Assembly (NCBI GenBank): GCA_015680685.1
Contig: MNCI01005255.1
Span: 62,001-126,000, forward strand
DNA length: 64,000 nucleotides
Origin: Gnetum montanum
Taxonomy: Eukaryota; Streptophyta; Gnetopsida; Gnetales; Gnetaceae
Reading direction: 5' to 3'
In this document: positions 22,085-33,859 of the stretch, in pieces
Position numbering within the stretch: the stretch's first letter is position 1
How the letters are laid out: the number at the start of each line of letters is the position of its first letter
Translations under genes and position numbers: made by a program
Notes under the pieces: model-generated
Told to the model about the DNA's origin: nothing
Databases searched by the model: none
What the model saw: the letters and a program-made list of their open reading frames with translations, nothing else

Positions 22085-23256
22085 TGAAACAAGACAAAAT
22101 TTCAATCTTGGTACTTCCCCCAGCAAGAAGCATGTCCCTAGGACCCACGAACAGCCACGTCTACATTTGGTGTCGCACATTGCAACTTTGGGAATTGAAA
22201 GGCTTAATTTTCACTAAGTGTGCAGTACCAGCATATATGCCCAACATCAATAGCGTATACACCCAGCGTATACGCCTGACATCCCCAGCGTATACGCCCA
22301 GCGTAGACATCCGACTTACACACCCGATGTACATGCCTCACCTGTACGTTCAGCAGGTACTACAGATGCATACGCCCAACGATGAAGTCTCAATGATAGA
22401 ATGAAGACAGCACTGAAGAGCAAGAATTGAAGCAAGTCGACAGCTGTCAGCGTGTACGCCCGACGTATACGCCTAGCCATTGTTAGCGTGTACGCTCAGC
22501 ATGTACGCTCAGCGTGTACGCCCAGCATCCATAGCATCTCCATCCAAGTTCACACTCGCCTAGCACGTCCAGCGTATACGCCCAGCATGTACGCCAGCTT
22601 GATGTAGCGTATACGCCCCGCATATATGCCCAGCAGATGTAATATGTTGTATATTTTTAAATTGCATGCACTCGGTCAACGTGCTACGTGTCTCCTAACC
22701 CGAGTCTAGCGTAACAACCGATATAAAAATCCCACTTTTCCATTTCACCAAGGGGGGACAGTTGGCAAACATCCCAGAGCATACTAGAGACATTTACGCT
22801 ACGCACCAGAGCTAAAACCCTCTTACGTTGAAAAGCCCTGTACGCCATGCACACAGTCTCTACGCTCTGCCTACTGTGCGAACCAGCTGAGTCATCCCTG
22901 CATCCACTGGGGCTTTTCGTCTGCCTTGTGTTTTTTCACAACTGCGTTAGACCGGTGCACTGTACTTTGACCCTGTAATACCATTGTTTACAATTTACGC
23001 TAATTTCTTGCATGTTTTTTTCTATTTATGCTCGTTCATATTTACGCCCTGTTCACATCTATTACGTTGTTTACGCTCTCGTTTATGCCATTTACGCATA
23101 ACCCAGCGTATAGCACTTCGGCATACGTGCTGGTAAATCCTTGTCTAATCCGCGTGTGGACCACCCAAGGTACTCTACCTTCATGCATTCCAACTCGCCC
23201 TCAGGTGAAGGTAGGGTCTTCTGTGCGTGTCCTACGATCCCACGGTTTCTGTTTTA
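22085..23256 (+). repeat. Element A 3' LTR (end lost)
   Basis: It matches the 5' LTR from TGAAACAAGACAAAATTTC to about CCCACGGTTTCTGTTT (5' copy position about 11121). The last 36 bases of the LTR are missing and D RNase H sequence follows. The cluster (22230-22630) and TATA box (22722-22729) are retained. The many single-base differences from the 5' LTR indicate long residence. Confidence 0.85.
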
Positions 23257-23593
23257 ACCAGAAGTTGTGAATCACCTTTTATCATTAGGAATTTGATTTC
23301 TTGGTCATGAGCTACCATCATTCTCCTAATTAATCCTTCATACTCTGCTAGGTTATTGGTACATGGGATTTGAAAATGATAAGTGAAGGTTTGGATTACA
23401 CTAGAAGGTGATGTTATGATGGTAGCAATTAGAGCTTCATCAAAGTGCATAAGTGCCTCATAGTCATCAAGTCCTTCACTACCAATCTTGACATCTTCAT
23501 CAGGGAATTCAAGGTCAATGCCTACATGGTCTTCCATTGGGAAGGTTATAAGTTGTGTGCCTATAGCTTGACCTTTAGTTAAGGCTTGGTTGA
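23257..23593 (-). pseudogene. Element D RNase H, second piece
   Basis: Minus-strand RNase H of a Ty3/gypsy element. It reads AL-stop/T-KGQAIGTQ near 23575, then FPDEDV, DYEALMHFDEA (family: ..NFDGA), then NNLAEYEGLIR with the second acidic residue, then MIKGDSQLLVK with the third Asp. The same order is at 42081-41731 in B. It stops at 23256 against the A LTR. The missing RNase H end and integrase zinc-binding part, about 650 bases by comparison with B, are absent from both flanks of A. The other end is cut at 23593 by E. Confidence 0.8.
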
Positions 23594-24889
23594 TGTTGAA
23601 CCCAAAAAAATTTGTTCAATTTTAATAAGTATTTTTGTCAAACTTATGCATTTTTATTAATTTCATTCTATATTTCGTATAGTTAATTGTTTATTTAATG
23701 ATTACTTTATTTATTTATGTAAGTTGTAAATATTACTTTATTATTATTTTATGATTATATAATTGGTGTGGTTTAGTTTATTTTAATTTTAGTTTAACTA
23801 GTACANGTGATAGGAAAGCTAGTTGTCTAAGACCTCGGTGGCAATCCGAGAATCAAGAAAAATGCAGGTTGTTGCTACTAGATTTGAACCTGCCATCATC
23901 ACCATCACCATCATTGGATAACAATGACAATGATGATATTCCTAAAATTTTGCTGGTTGCGAGCTATCTAAGTTATTATTAAAATACTTATTTTTAAACA
24001 TTAGTATAGGCAATGGCATGGTGGAGATTGATGAGGACAAGGCGCCAGTGAAGACCATGGTAGAGAATATCATAGATGATAAGGGAATCAAGTAAAGCAT
24101 ATGCCAATTGATACTATTATGTGTGCTTTTCTATCAGATTCTCCATCGGCTCAAATCAAACCCTATTCTTGGATGAATGCATGGAGCATCACATACGTCT
24201 CTTTTTCCACTTCCTTGAGAATCCATATTAATTTAAAACATTAGAAATCCAAGATTGGTAGTAGTACCAGTTTTAATGAATTGGTATTGGGTTTTGCAAT
24301 ATCCATATATTATTATAATATTTATTTTAAAACCTTGTTGCACTATAAATAAGGCATTCATCAGGCACGAAAAAAAGAAGAAAAATTGATTATTCATACA
24401 CATCAAATAAAAAATCATTTCTTTTGAGAAAATAGGAAAGGAGGAATTGATACCAGTAAATTCCATATCACATTGGAATTAATTATTCTTGATATTTTTG
24501 TTGAGCCTTGTGGCAATTATTGTAATTCACAATCAAAATTGTTGCATTGTGGAGACAACAAGGTAGAATTGCAATTTAGCTAGGTCTCCTTTGTGATTTT
24601 CAATTATTATTTATAATTTTAATTTAATTTAATTATAAATCTTTATTCTTGAACTTATGATTAGAAATTAGGATAAAGGTTTATAATTTTACTTATGAGT
24701 AATATGCATAAGTATGGAATTTAATTAGATTGAATTCTAACTATTTATCGTCTTGATGATTTCTTTGACTTTTTAACCATTCCTCCACTAGATACAACTC
24801 GTGGATCAATCATAGATGATGTGAAAATCTCTAAAACAGAAAAAGAAAAATAAATTATAAAGGTATATAGCACCAAATTTTTCCTGGCT
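23594..24889 (+). repeat. Element E probable 5' LTR
   Basis: The start is placed at TGTTGAACCC, where D coding sequence breaks, and the end at GGCTCA eight bases before the primer site. The region is AT-rich and non-coding. No second copy is available, so both borders are tentative. Confidence 0.4.
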
Positions 24890-24897
24890 CATCAATT

Positions 24898-24917
24898 TGG
24901 CATAGTTACTAGGGAGG
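24898..24917 (+). other. Element E primer-binding site (decayed)
   Basis: TGGCATAGTTACTAGGGAGG aligns without gaps to TGGCGCCGTTGCCGGGGAGG, the tRNA-Asp-type site of Athila-like elements. Almost all differences are transitions expected from cytosine deamination. Confidence 0.6.
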
Positions 24918-25539
24918 TTGGCAAAGTTAATCATCATTAAGGGTTCAGTAAGCTTTAATTTTTATTTTATTTTACTTGTTTGTTCATGCATTTTTTATCA
25001 TTTTATTTTTCTTTTATTTTTTTCAGAAATGGTTTATTTTACTTGTTTTTCTTATTTAAAAATAAATAAATAAAAATAAAAATAAAGAAAAATCTAAGGA
25101 ATTTGCTCCTCCTATGGTACTGCTAGCTGAAACCATTAGAAAAGTTGCAATTAAAGCCACATCCATTAAATCAATTTGTAAATTTTTAGGAATGGTAGCC
25201 CATGAAAGTGTCAACGAAGAGTGTTCATGATATCAACAAAGCAACCAAAGAAACCCACATGAATTCAATCGTCTAGAGGCACTCTTACGCTTTATAAACA
25301 TACAAAATTTAACCAAAATGAAAATAAAAAATAACCAATATGATCAAGATCTGAGTATTCTTCCCCTCAGAAGACACAAAATCCCAATGAAAAAATACAA
25401 CCTAATTTTTCCATAATTGGGAACCCTCTATTTGACATTCCAACATCAACCATGAATTCAACTACAAGGGTAGGATCTCAAAATCTAAATAGGACCCCAA
25501 TGTCAACCTATGTAACCACAATAGGAGGTATCACCCAAC

Positions 25540-26880
25540 CAATAATACTTTGAATATACAAACTCCACCAATAGTAACCTCATTACCAAGTCCGATAGTA
25601 ACTTCAATAATAGCTTCAACTTATACTATGGGATCATCTTCACGTCATGTACCTCCTTCATTTTCTTTAGGACCAATTTCTCTTTCTTTTGGTAGTTTAA
25701 GTTCTAATATTCAAATTAATCAGCCATTCCCACGACAAACCCTTAGAGAATTATTAAATCAAACAACATCAATTATACCTCAAGGCCCATTAGTTTTTCC
25801 ACAAGGAAGAGATGTAAAGGTTAAAAATATTCACCTATTACATATTTTTAAGGGGAAAAATGATGAAGATCCGATCACTCACATAAAATAAATTGAAACA
25901 ACATTAGCTATGTTAGCACCTCAAAGTGGGGATAGAATTAAAATGATTGCTTTCAAATCAACCTTAAAAGACAAAGCTGATTTTTGGCTACAAACCCTTC
26001 AAACACAAATTAGTTTTTGGGATGAGATTAAAAACACTTTCCTACAAATATTTCTTTCTAATGATAGGATATACTCATTAAGAAAACAATTAATGAGTTT
26101 TATGCAACATGAGGATGAGGACTATGAAAGCACCTTTGATAGATTTAAAGGATTATGTTTAAAAAATTCAAACCATGGCTTCCCAGCCCATCAATTAATC
26201 CAAATCTTTGTAGAAGGTTTACTACCCTATTGTAAGCAAAATGTTGACTTTGCACGTGGGGGAAATATTTTAAATGTAACACCAGAAGATGGTTGGAGAA
26301 TTATAGATTCATTAGTAGACCAAAGTAAATGTTGGCCAAAACCCATCATTATGCAAGGCATGACTCAACAAATAGAAAAATTAAATAGAAAAATCAATGA
26401 GTTAACATGATTAATTAAAAAACAAAGCTCATGGAATTCAAAGTGAAGCATGCAACATTTGTGGAAGTCCACAACATGACCAAACAACCTACCCAGTCTT
26501 GTATTATTGTCAAGATGAAATGCAAGAGTTGGCTAAGCCTTTTCAACAATTTAAGAGCCAACCAACAATGAACATTCCTCAATGACCATTTTACCCACAA
26601 CAGTATCCTCAAAATAATTTTAGGCCATTTAAGAATCCAACTAATAAACACTTGGATAAACTCACCCAAAGCCTCACTTCCTTTATAGAAGAAAGTACAT
26701 AGTTTATGAGTGAAACTAGGAGAATATTCTAGGACTTAACTAGAAACAAATTACCATCTCAACCTAGACCTAATTCTACATCTCAAAGAAAAGGAAAAGA
26801 GAAATTACATTCCATTACTACAAGGAGCGGAAAAACAATTGAACCTAAAAAAGGGTGACATTAGATCTAATTCATACATA
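25540..26880 (+). pseudogene. Element E gag (Athila-like)
   Basis: The Pro/Ser/Thr-rich N-terminal part (25550-25880) leads to QGRDVKVKNIHLLHIFKGK and, after one TAA at 25889, to the capsid core. The core reads DRIKMIAFKSTLKDKADFWLQTL...W.EI...FLQIFL (25920-26080), then FDRFKGLCLKNSNHGFPAHQLIQIFVEGL (26130-26220), typical of Athila and related gag. A weak knuckle CNICGSPQHDQTTYP follows at about 26455, in the same frame after a TGA at 26408; its last Cys is missing. KLHSITTRSGKTIEP (about 26797-26840) marks the gag-protease boundary. The frame is nearly continuous with few stops. Confidence 0.8.
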
Positions 26881-27265
26881 AACTAAAACTGTAACATTTA
26901 TTTCACCAAAAATAAAGAGAGTTCAGATATTATCTACAAGAATGTTTCTAGGGGTAGGGGGATTCAATTTGGTGGGGGCTTGGAATTTTTTGCTCCACAA
27001 TTTAGATGTGCCACAACTCCTAATGCTTTCAAACCTTTGCTACTTCTTACACTAGATCTATAGCAAGGTGTTATAGGGAGTTGTAATAATGGCTATAGGG
27101 TTGTAACAATGGCTATAGGGGATAAAAATTACTATGGGAGGTAAAAATTACCTAAAAGGGAATTCCATGCTAGGGATTCAAGAGGCTTTGTATGTGTTCA
27201 AAGCTCTTGAATGCAAAAATGCTTGCAAAAAATGCCAAGGTATGTAAATGCAAAGGGTGTGGAAA

Positions 27266-27275
27266 CTATTTATAG
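27266..27275 (-). promoter_or_regulatory. Element F LTR TATA box
   Basis: The minus strand reads CTATAAATAG, about 145 bases downstream of the word cluster, as in the other LTRs. Confidence 0.6.
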
Positions 27276-27419
27276 TGTTTGGTGCTTGATTATGTAGGAT
27301 TTTGGGGCATAAATCTTATTGCAAATTGGCTTGATTGTAGATGAAAACTAGCTACAAATTTCTCTTATGTTTAAGTGGGATAGGTGCTAAAATTTGGGGG
27401 CTTACCATATATAGTAAGT

Positions 27420-27880
27420 GTTGTACCCCCATAGAATTCCATTTACTAAAAATAGTAATAGGAAAATGCCTTCCATGTTGGGAGGATGGATTCTATCCTA
27501 GGAGAAGATATTCCACATTTGCCATGAAGTTTCTACATTAGGGAAAAGTCTTCCAAGCTAGAAGTAGATCTTCTATGATAAGCATGAAGTTTCCATGCTA
27601 GAGGGAAATTTTCTAGGCTGGGAAAAAGTCTTCCACATTGAGCATGGAGTTTCTATGATGGAGGGAAGTCTTCCAAGTTGGGAGCAAATCTTCCATGCTA
27701 GGGGGGAGATCTTCAAAGTTGGAAGAAAGTATTCCATGCTTAGCATGAAGTTTCTACATTGGAATGCAATCTCCACACTGGGGGAAACCATTTCCACACT
27801 TAGGGGGAATGTTGAACCCCTCCACATTGGGAATAGATGAGATCTACCCTTCAATAGGTGTTTTCAACATAGAAAAGTAT
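27420..27880. repeat. 20/60-base repeats in the U3 of F
   Basis: GCATGAAGTTTC-like words fall at 27521, 27581 and 27641, exactly 60 bases apart. Inside these is a 20-base subunit like GAAGTCTTCCAAGTTGGGAG or AAATCTTCCATGCTAGGGGG. The cluster takes the place that GCGTATACGC words take in A and B, but the word is different. Confidence 0.75.
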
Positions 27881-28130
27881 ATACCCCCCATAATACCCAT
27901 ACAATTACCATTTTTATCATCCAAAAAGGCATTTTTAACTTGGCCCNCTTGGGGAATGAGGCTTTGACCACTTATGAGGCATTTTTTAGCTGAAAAAGGC
28001 TAAAGTATGTGATATTTCATCCCATGGATTACAATCCTCACATTTACAATGAAGTTTTACCTTAGGATTCATGGATTGAATACTACATGATGAAAAATAG
28101 TTACAACATGCGAATTTTGGTGGTGTTTCA

Positions 28131-28183
28131 ATTCTTCCTATTTGTTGGTGTCTAGAGGATTGACCCTAGAGGCATCAACAAAG
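28131..28183 (-). other. Hairpin and polypurine tract of F
   Basis: The minus strand reads AACAAATAGGAAGAAT up to the LTR start. Next to it, TTTGTTGGTGTC (28141-28152) and GGCATCAACAAAG (28171-28183) form an imperfect stem. This equals the hairpin of A and B, with the loop still similar to GGAGGAATCGACC. Confidence 0.6.
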
Positions 28184-28189
28184 AATACA

Positions 28190-29039
28190 AAATATCACTA
28201 TAAGTCCACCACTAACATTTCCTCTCCATGCTTAATCTAGTCATGTCAGACCATGTCAAGGAGTGCTTATGATGATGTGATAAGGCTATAATGAGATGTT
28301 GGTACTATTCATTAGGGCGATGGTCATAGACACTAAAAATGTATTTCAAATGTTGAGATAATGGCTATAGCATGATGCTAACATAATTTGAAGTGTTGGT
28401 TGCTTGATAAGTGCATTTGAGGATCCAATCACTTCACTCAAAGATTTCTTTGTCTAGTTGGCTTTGATGTCTCATTGGTCATTTGGCCTCTTGGAAATTT
28501 GCTTTTCTTCCTTTTTTTTCATAGGGTGAGACCTTTATTGGGTGTCATTACTAGAGCTAGGTTGACATGGTTTTCTCATTGCGTGAGTTATGTTATACTC
28601 AAAAAACTTGGTCTTTCCATTGAAGAGAGGTGTGTTACACTTGATGAACTTAATGATTTTTCCAATTAATGAGTTGTGTTACATTCAAGTGGACTTGAGG
28701 ATGGAGCATAATGAAGAGATATTATATGGCTATAGTGCATGAGTGGTGAACATAGGTAAACATGGTTCTCCAATGTATGGAAGGTCATAATAAGGCTACA
28801 AGGCTAGGCTCAAGGAGTGATGCTAGATGAAAGTAGGGCAAACTCATCGAATCATGCACATCGAGGTCACATGATGACTTGTTTTTAGAATGATATGTAT
28901 CCTTGCAATGGACCTAGGCTTCATCCTAAAAATATAACTCAAAGAGGATAAGAAAACCAAGAAAACAAATCATGTTATAATGTTACAATGCATGTAGACC
29001 ATATAGAATGATAAAACCAAGATACCTGGGTTGCCAATG
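28190..29039. other. F 3' untranslated region, no gene
   Basis: There is no coding potential. The stretch CATCCTAAAAATATAACTC near 28922 matches the 3' regions of B (39320) and A (21240, reversed), supporting membership in the same family. Confidence 0.5.
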
Positions 29040-29280
29040 TTACCAATTTAACATCATGGTAGGCCATGGTATTAATTTAAGGCCCTGGTAGTATATGGTG
29101 GTAGTTTAAGATCATAGTGGATCATGGTGTCAGTTTAAGGTCTCGACAAGCGATGTTATCACTAGTTTTAGGCCCTCGTATGCCATGTCATCAATTTAAG
29201 GCCCCAGCAAGTCATGTTACTGATTTAAAGCCTTAACAGGCCATCTTGTGGTACTTTAAGGCCTTGGTAGGCCATATAAA
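29040..29280 (-). repeat. 29-base array in F
   Basis: About eight diverged copies of GTTTAAGGCCCTGGTAGGCCATGGTATC are present. The TTTA core falls at 29046, 29075, 29104, 29133, 29165, 29194, 29223 and 29254, a period of 29 with small shifts. The unit is a close relative of the 30-base unit at 43755 and 48805 in B. Confidence 0.85.
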
Positions 29281-30310
29281 GATGTTCCTTTGTCATGCCA
29301 AGATGGCATCTAGGCTTTTTCATTGTAAGTCATCAAATTTATCAACATTATTCATTCGTTGTAACCTATCAACAATGAAAAATAACACTACAAATAAACA
29401 TGTGAGTATTAGGTATAATTGGGGCTATATGATGGCTTTAATTTTGCATAACAAGGGTTTAATGTCTTCACCACCATGGTCATAGATGGGAATTTTGACT
29501 AAGGGACCTTTTGTGATGTTTTTTAAGTTAAGGTCAATGGTCATCAGGCTACTTTAGGGTGTCATGGCTATATAATGCAATGGTTTCAAGTGCAAGGTTT
29601 GGATATTTAATGTCAACATAGTTTGGAAACATCATGAGAGGGGTTTATTTAGGCTTTTCGATTGGTTGAGCCTACTTCCTCATTTCCTAACTTAATTTTC
29701 ATGACAACATAAGCACATCAAGTGGCATCTGTGTAATAAAATGATCAAATAATGTAAACATACATGTAAAAATGCATTAGGAATAAAGAAAAATGGGTCA
29801 AAACCAAATAAACTACTGCCAAAATAGATCAAATCTTGATCAATGAAGGTTACTAAGGGCAATATAAGGTTAAACATGGTCAACTATGGTTATACTTTGT
29901 GAGTTTAAGGCCTTCGCAAGCCATTGTCGCATGGTGCGTAGTGATGGTTAGGGAAGATCAAACCCCATCATTCAACACCAATCAAAGGCTAAACAAGGGT
30001 TATAGAGACTATAATAGAGAACATAAAGTTAGAAAAAGTAGATACAAGATCAATAAGACATAACAAGGTTGAAAAGAGTTGAAACCCCTCAAAACAAGGA
30101 AATCAAGAAAAATGAAACACATGTTGTAAAAAAGTGCCAATACAAGTCAAAATAGGTTAAATTTTTACTAGTTTTAAACCTTATCAGGTCATGGTTTTAG
30201 GTTACAAGGTTTTTGGGTATGTTTAAGCATAAAAAAAAGTTGTTGGACTAAAAAAATGAAGGTTTTAAGGTTTTCACATGAGACCCTTCCCTCTCCCTCC
30301 TCCTCCTCCG
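29281..30310. other. F internal region, no gene
   Basis: Non-coding sequence with no recognisable domain on either strand. One further stretch, TTTAAGGCCTTCGCAAGCC, at 29903-29921 shows that the array unit also occurs singly. Confidence 0.5.

Positions 30311-30352
<42 letters not shown>
30311..30352. repeat. Poly-C tract (42 C)
   Basis: An uninterrupted run of C is preceded by CCTCC/TCC repeats. The true length may differ because such runs are hard to sequence. Confidence 0.9.
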
Positions 30353-30359
<7 letters not shown>

Positions 30360-33060
30360 CACAATAGCCAACATAGAAGGAGTGATCCCTAGCATGAATG
30401 ATGCATCCAAATAGTTTTGGAATCCTATTTTGGTTAATTCACAACTTTCAATGGCTTACATGTCAACGTAGTTGACTAGGGAAGGGAATGGGCTAATTCT
30501 AGCATCATTTTAAACCCCTGGAACTTTCCTTTTAAGCCTAAAATTATCTTCCATGCTATGTAGGGTGGTCCTAGTGTGGAAACCAATTAGATAAGATTGC
30601 ATGGAATCCAAATGATTAAAATTATATTTGGGGCCTTCCTAAGACAACAAAAGATAAAATCTATCAAAATTAGACACTGTGGAGTTTGGAAAAGGTCAAA
30701 AAGCATGTATTGAAGCTTCACCTCCCATATTTTCATGTTGTATAGCATGGATGGAGTGGGATCAACATGAAAAATCCAAATCCAAGCCAAACCAAGGTTA
30801 AACTAATACCTAGAACCCAGATCTAGGAGTTTTGCATTCCCTAGCTTTGTTTTGAGGCCATTTGGATTGATTTTGACTGCCAAAAGAAGTTGAAATTACT
30901 TTTTCCCTTTTTTCCATGTTGAGCATGGTGGCCCCAACATATAATAATGGGGGTGCACTTATTCTATGATCTTGGGATTGTTTAGGAGCACATCGACCAG
31001 GTTTTTAGGCTCCTAGCATTGTAGGTCATGATTTTCCAAGTTTCTAGCTAATTCTAGTCATGTTTAAAAGTTATTTAAGGGTATCCAAAATTTCACAACC
31101 TTACCCCCCCNTAGCATGAAACATTAGGGGAAATTAGTTTTAAAGTTCAAAATAAAGTCAAATGAGCATAATCTTAAGGCTATGAGGTCGTAGGATTTTG
31201 TAGGGTAAATTTTTGGTATCTGAGAGTGTCATCTTGTTACCAAAACTGGAAAGGCAACATCATCCCCATATTTTCATTTTTCCTATCATGGAAGGAACCT
31301 TGTTCAATGTGGATGGAATAAGAATCCTAGACCCATGCCAATTTGAATAATAACTAACCATGCATATTCCTAAGTGGAATCAATGGCTTGAGTTTTAGGT
31401 CAAAATTTGGTAGTTATGGATGTTCCTAAGTGGTTTTGGACTTATTCCCTTTTTTCCATATTGACAGTGGGGTGCTAAACATGGATCCAAATAGGAAGAT
31501 TAATGGAAATAGCTTTTTGGATATTTTAGGTTAGTTTTGAAAGATTTGAGGGCTCTAGAAGGTGCAAGCATGGTCCTAGGATGCACAAAAGGATATCTAG
31601 TGTTTGTTTGAGGTGTCTAAGCGTCATTTTTGAGTCATCCTAAGGTTTTCCCCTACTTTCACATTGGTCGGGTTGGAAGAGGTGGCTCCTAGCATGGAAT
31701 AACTAAGGAACCCTATCTTTTGCTATTTTTTATTACTTCTAGCCATGCATGTGAGTCTCCAAGGTTGCTAGTATTGATTATTGATACCTAGGATGAAAAT
31801 CTAGTTATTTTAGGGAATGTTAGGTGGTTTTTAAGCTTACTCCTATTATTCCAAGTTAGGGCTAGGATGCGCAACATGGATAGGATCCTCCTCAACATGG
31901 AGAATCCAAAGGAGGTAGGATAGGGCTATTTTGGTTGACATCCAAAAGTTTGGTGGCTTTTGTAAGGGTTTGGTTGTCACTAGAAGTTAATTTTCATGAA
32001 AATTTCATAGGTTTCGGCTTAACATGCTTTCATCCATGATAGTGGTAGAATACCTAGCATGGATAGGATCCTCCCCAATGTGGAGAACTAAAGGGAGGCA
32101 ATTTTGGACTATCGTGGTTCACTTTCAAAAGTATGGTGGCATTCAGAAGGTTTAGGTTATTGCCAAAAGTCAATTTTCATGCAAATTTCACAAGTTTTTT
32201 GCTTCATCCCCTTCCATCCACACTAGTGATAGGATGCTTAGTCTAGATGAGGTCCTCCCTAGTGTGGAATATCCTTATGGGGTTGATTTTTGTTGATTTT
32301 TAGCATTCTGGGAGGGTTCTTAATGTTTTGGTGTAAGTACAAGGAAATTTGACATTGTTTTCATGTATCTGGGACTCTCCATGGACCTTCCTAGCTACAT
32401 CCACACTATCTCCATGCTAGGTAGTGTGGAAGAGGTCTCACCTAGCATGGATTAATCAAGAATGTTATATCTAGGCTCCTTTGACAACCAATCGACTACA
32501 CATGATAACCTTCAAGATTATCGATGTTGATGGTTGATACTTGGTGTCAAGATTCATTAGTTTGAAGTCTCCTAGGTGCCTCATGAAATCAAACCCCTTC
32601 TTCCATGATGGGCACGATGGCCCCAACATGGATGAGAGGAAAATTTCATATCTAGGATCTTTTGACAACAAATAAACCATGCATGTTAGCCTCCAAGGTT
32701 ACCGGTGTCAATGGTCAAGATTTGGTGTCAAAATCCACCGATTTTGAGGCTCCTAAGTGCTTCATGCAATCAACCCCCTTTCTTCCATGCTAGGAATGGT
32801 GGCCTTATTGTGGATGAGATGGAAATATTAGATCTAGGCTCTTTTGATAGCAAATGGACCATGCCATGCATGTTAACCTTTGGGATTGCTAGTGTTGATG
32901 GTCAAGATTTGGTGCCAAAATTCACTAGTTTGGAGGCTACTAGATGCCTCATATAATCAAACCCCTTTCTTCTAAAATGAACATGGTGGTTCCAACATGG
33001 ATGAGAGGGAAATATTAGATCTATGCCATTTTTGATTATTTTTGGGGCATTTAGAGACTC
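30360..33060. repeat. CCATGCTAGCATGG-word region of F, with 181-base tandem units
   Basis: Words such as TTCCATGNTGAGCATGGTGGCCCCAACATGGATGAG recur in loose copies over 2.7 kb. At 32465-33030 they form three ordered tandem units: ATCTAGGCTCTTTTGA falls at about 32468, 32649, 32830 and, diverged, 33017, a period of 181. No protein is encoded. The position corresponds to the word-rich region next to the antisense gene in A and B. Confidence 0.65.
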
Positions 33061-33859
33061 TAGAAGGTTCCAACATGGTCTAAAGGTCACTTGGATAGGC
33101 TATTAAGCTATTTTCTTTTACCATAAACTAGGTTTTATTGCATACCCCTTGGGCTTCCACATTGGCTCCACACTAGAAAGCATGGAGGGAGGTTTATTAA
33201 CATGAAGAAGATTTGAGACAAAAAATATTGGATTATTATTTATCATTCTATGCTTTTAGAAGCTACCAAAGGGTCTTTCTAAAAATGTTAATTAGCTAGT
33301 AAATTTTGGTAATTTATTCTTTCCCTGAATCCATGCACATTGAATCCACATCAGGTAGCATGGATGGGCCTCCCCCCAACATAGAACAACTATATCTAGA
33401 GGTTTTAGGCACTTCCAACTAGATTGAGCAAGCTTTTAGGGTTATCAAGGATCATTGAAGGGGTTTAGGGCTATGTGGGCCCACTTTGAAGTTGAACAAA
33501 GGTTTCATGAGCATCAAAGGATAATTATGAATGTTACCTACCTTTTCTTCAATGTTGGATCCACACTAAGTAAGGTTTCTAAAACACCCTAAAAGAAAAA
33601 TGCAGGGTCATCTTGGCTTCATCAGGCTCTTGCAGTCCACACAGCACCATGACAGTCCATCGGGAAAATAATGTTCTGAGTCCAGGACGGCCAGTTCAAT
33701 AAATTTTCTACTTTAGGCATGGGCAAGCTCCATACCAACTTGCCCGCCTACCAAAGTAGTCTGAACAGCTGGCAGCCTGCTCAGAAACTGTGTCCAGAAT
33801 CAACGACAGTAGCCTAGGTGCACAGGAGAAGCAGTTTGGCAAGTTCTCTAAGTCACAAA

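Larger units (their letters stand above)
9933..23256 (+). mobile_element. Element A: Tat/Ogre-like LTR element with antisense gene, lacking pol
   Basis: Order on the plus strand: 5' LTR 9933-11157, primer site 11163-11181, repeat-rich leader, gag 11866-14730, protease 14735-15848, a 26-base array, an antisense multi-exon gene (20043-16432), palindrome cluster 20135-20480, a 37-base-type array 20690-21075, hairpin and polypurine tract 22031-22084, 3' LTR 22085 to about 23256. No RT, RNase H or integrase is present. In element B these lie between the two arrays. A is therefore a non-autonomous derivative that needed proteins from a relative. The LTR copies differ at a visible fraction of sites, so the insertion is not recent. 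It sits inside element D. The far end of the 3' LTR is lost together with D sequence. Confidence 0.9.
23594..26880 (+). mobile_element. Element E: Athila-like remnant
   Basis: The order on the plus strand is a probable 5' LTR (about 23594-24889, AT-rich), a decayed primer site (24898-24917), an untranslated leader, gag (25540-26700) and TTRSGK (about 26815), a motif that precedes protease in Athila elements. No pol and no second LTR follow; the sequence turns into element F near 26.9 kb. E begins exactly where D RNase H stops, so it probably inserted into D and later lost its 3' part. Confidence 0.65.
26943..28130 (-). repeat. Element F 3' LTR
   Basis: The minus-strand start TGAAACACCACCAAAATTCG at 28130 matches the LTR starts of A and B. 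It contains a TATA box (27266-27275) and a word cluster upstream of it (27420-27880). The other end is placed at TGTTTCTAGG by analogy only. Confidence 0.6.
26943..33579 (-). mobile_element. Element F: relative of A/B without visible coding genes
   Basis: On the minus strand F shows, from its 3' end: LTR (28130 to about 26943), polypurine tract and hairpin (28131-28183), a 3' region related to B and A (for example 28915-28965 against 39310-39355), a 29-base array (29040-29280), and a long repeat-rich region to 33579, where element C begins. No gag, pol or antisense exon was found in it. Either F lacks pol like A and its gene part lies beyond the C insertion, or it has decayed beyond recognition. 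The 26943 border is uncertain. Confidence 0.6.

Noticed and set aside
30189-30410. Glycine-rich minus-strand peptide
   Set aside because: Translation of the 42-base poly-C tract.
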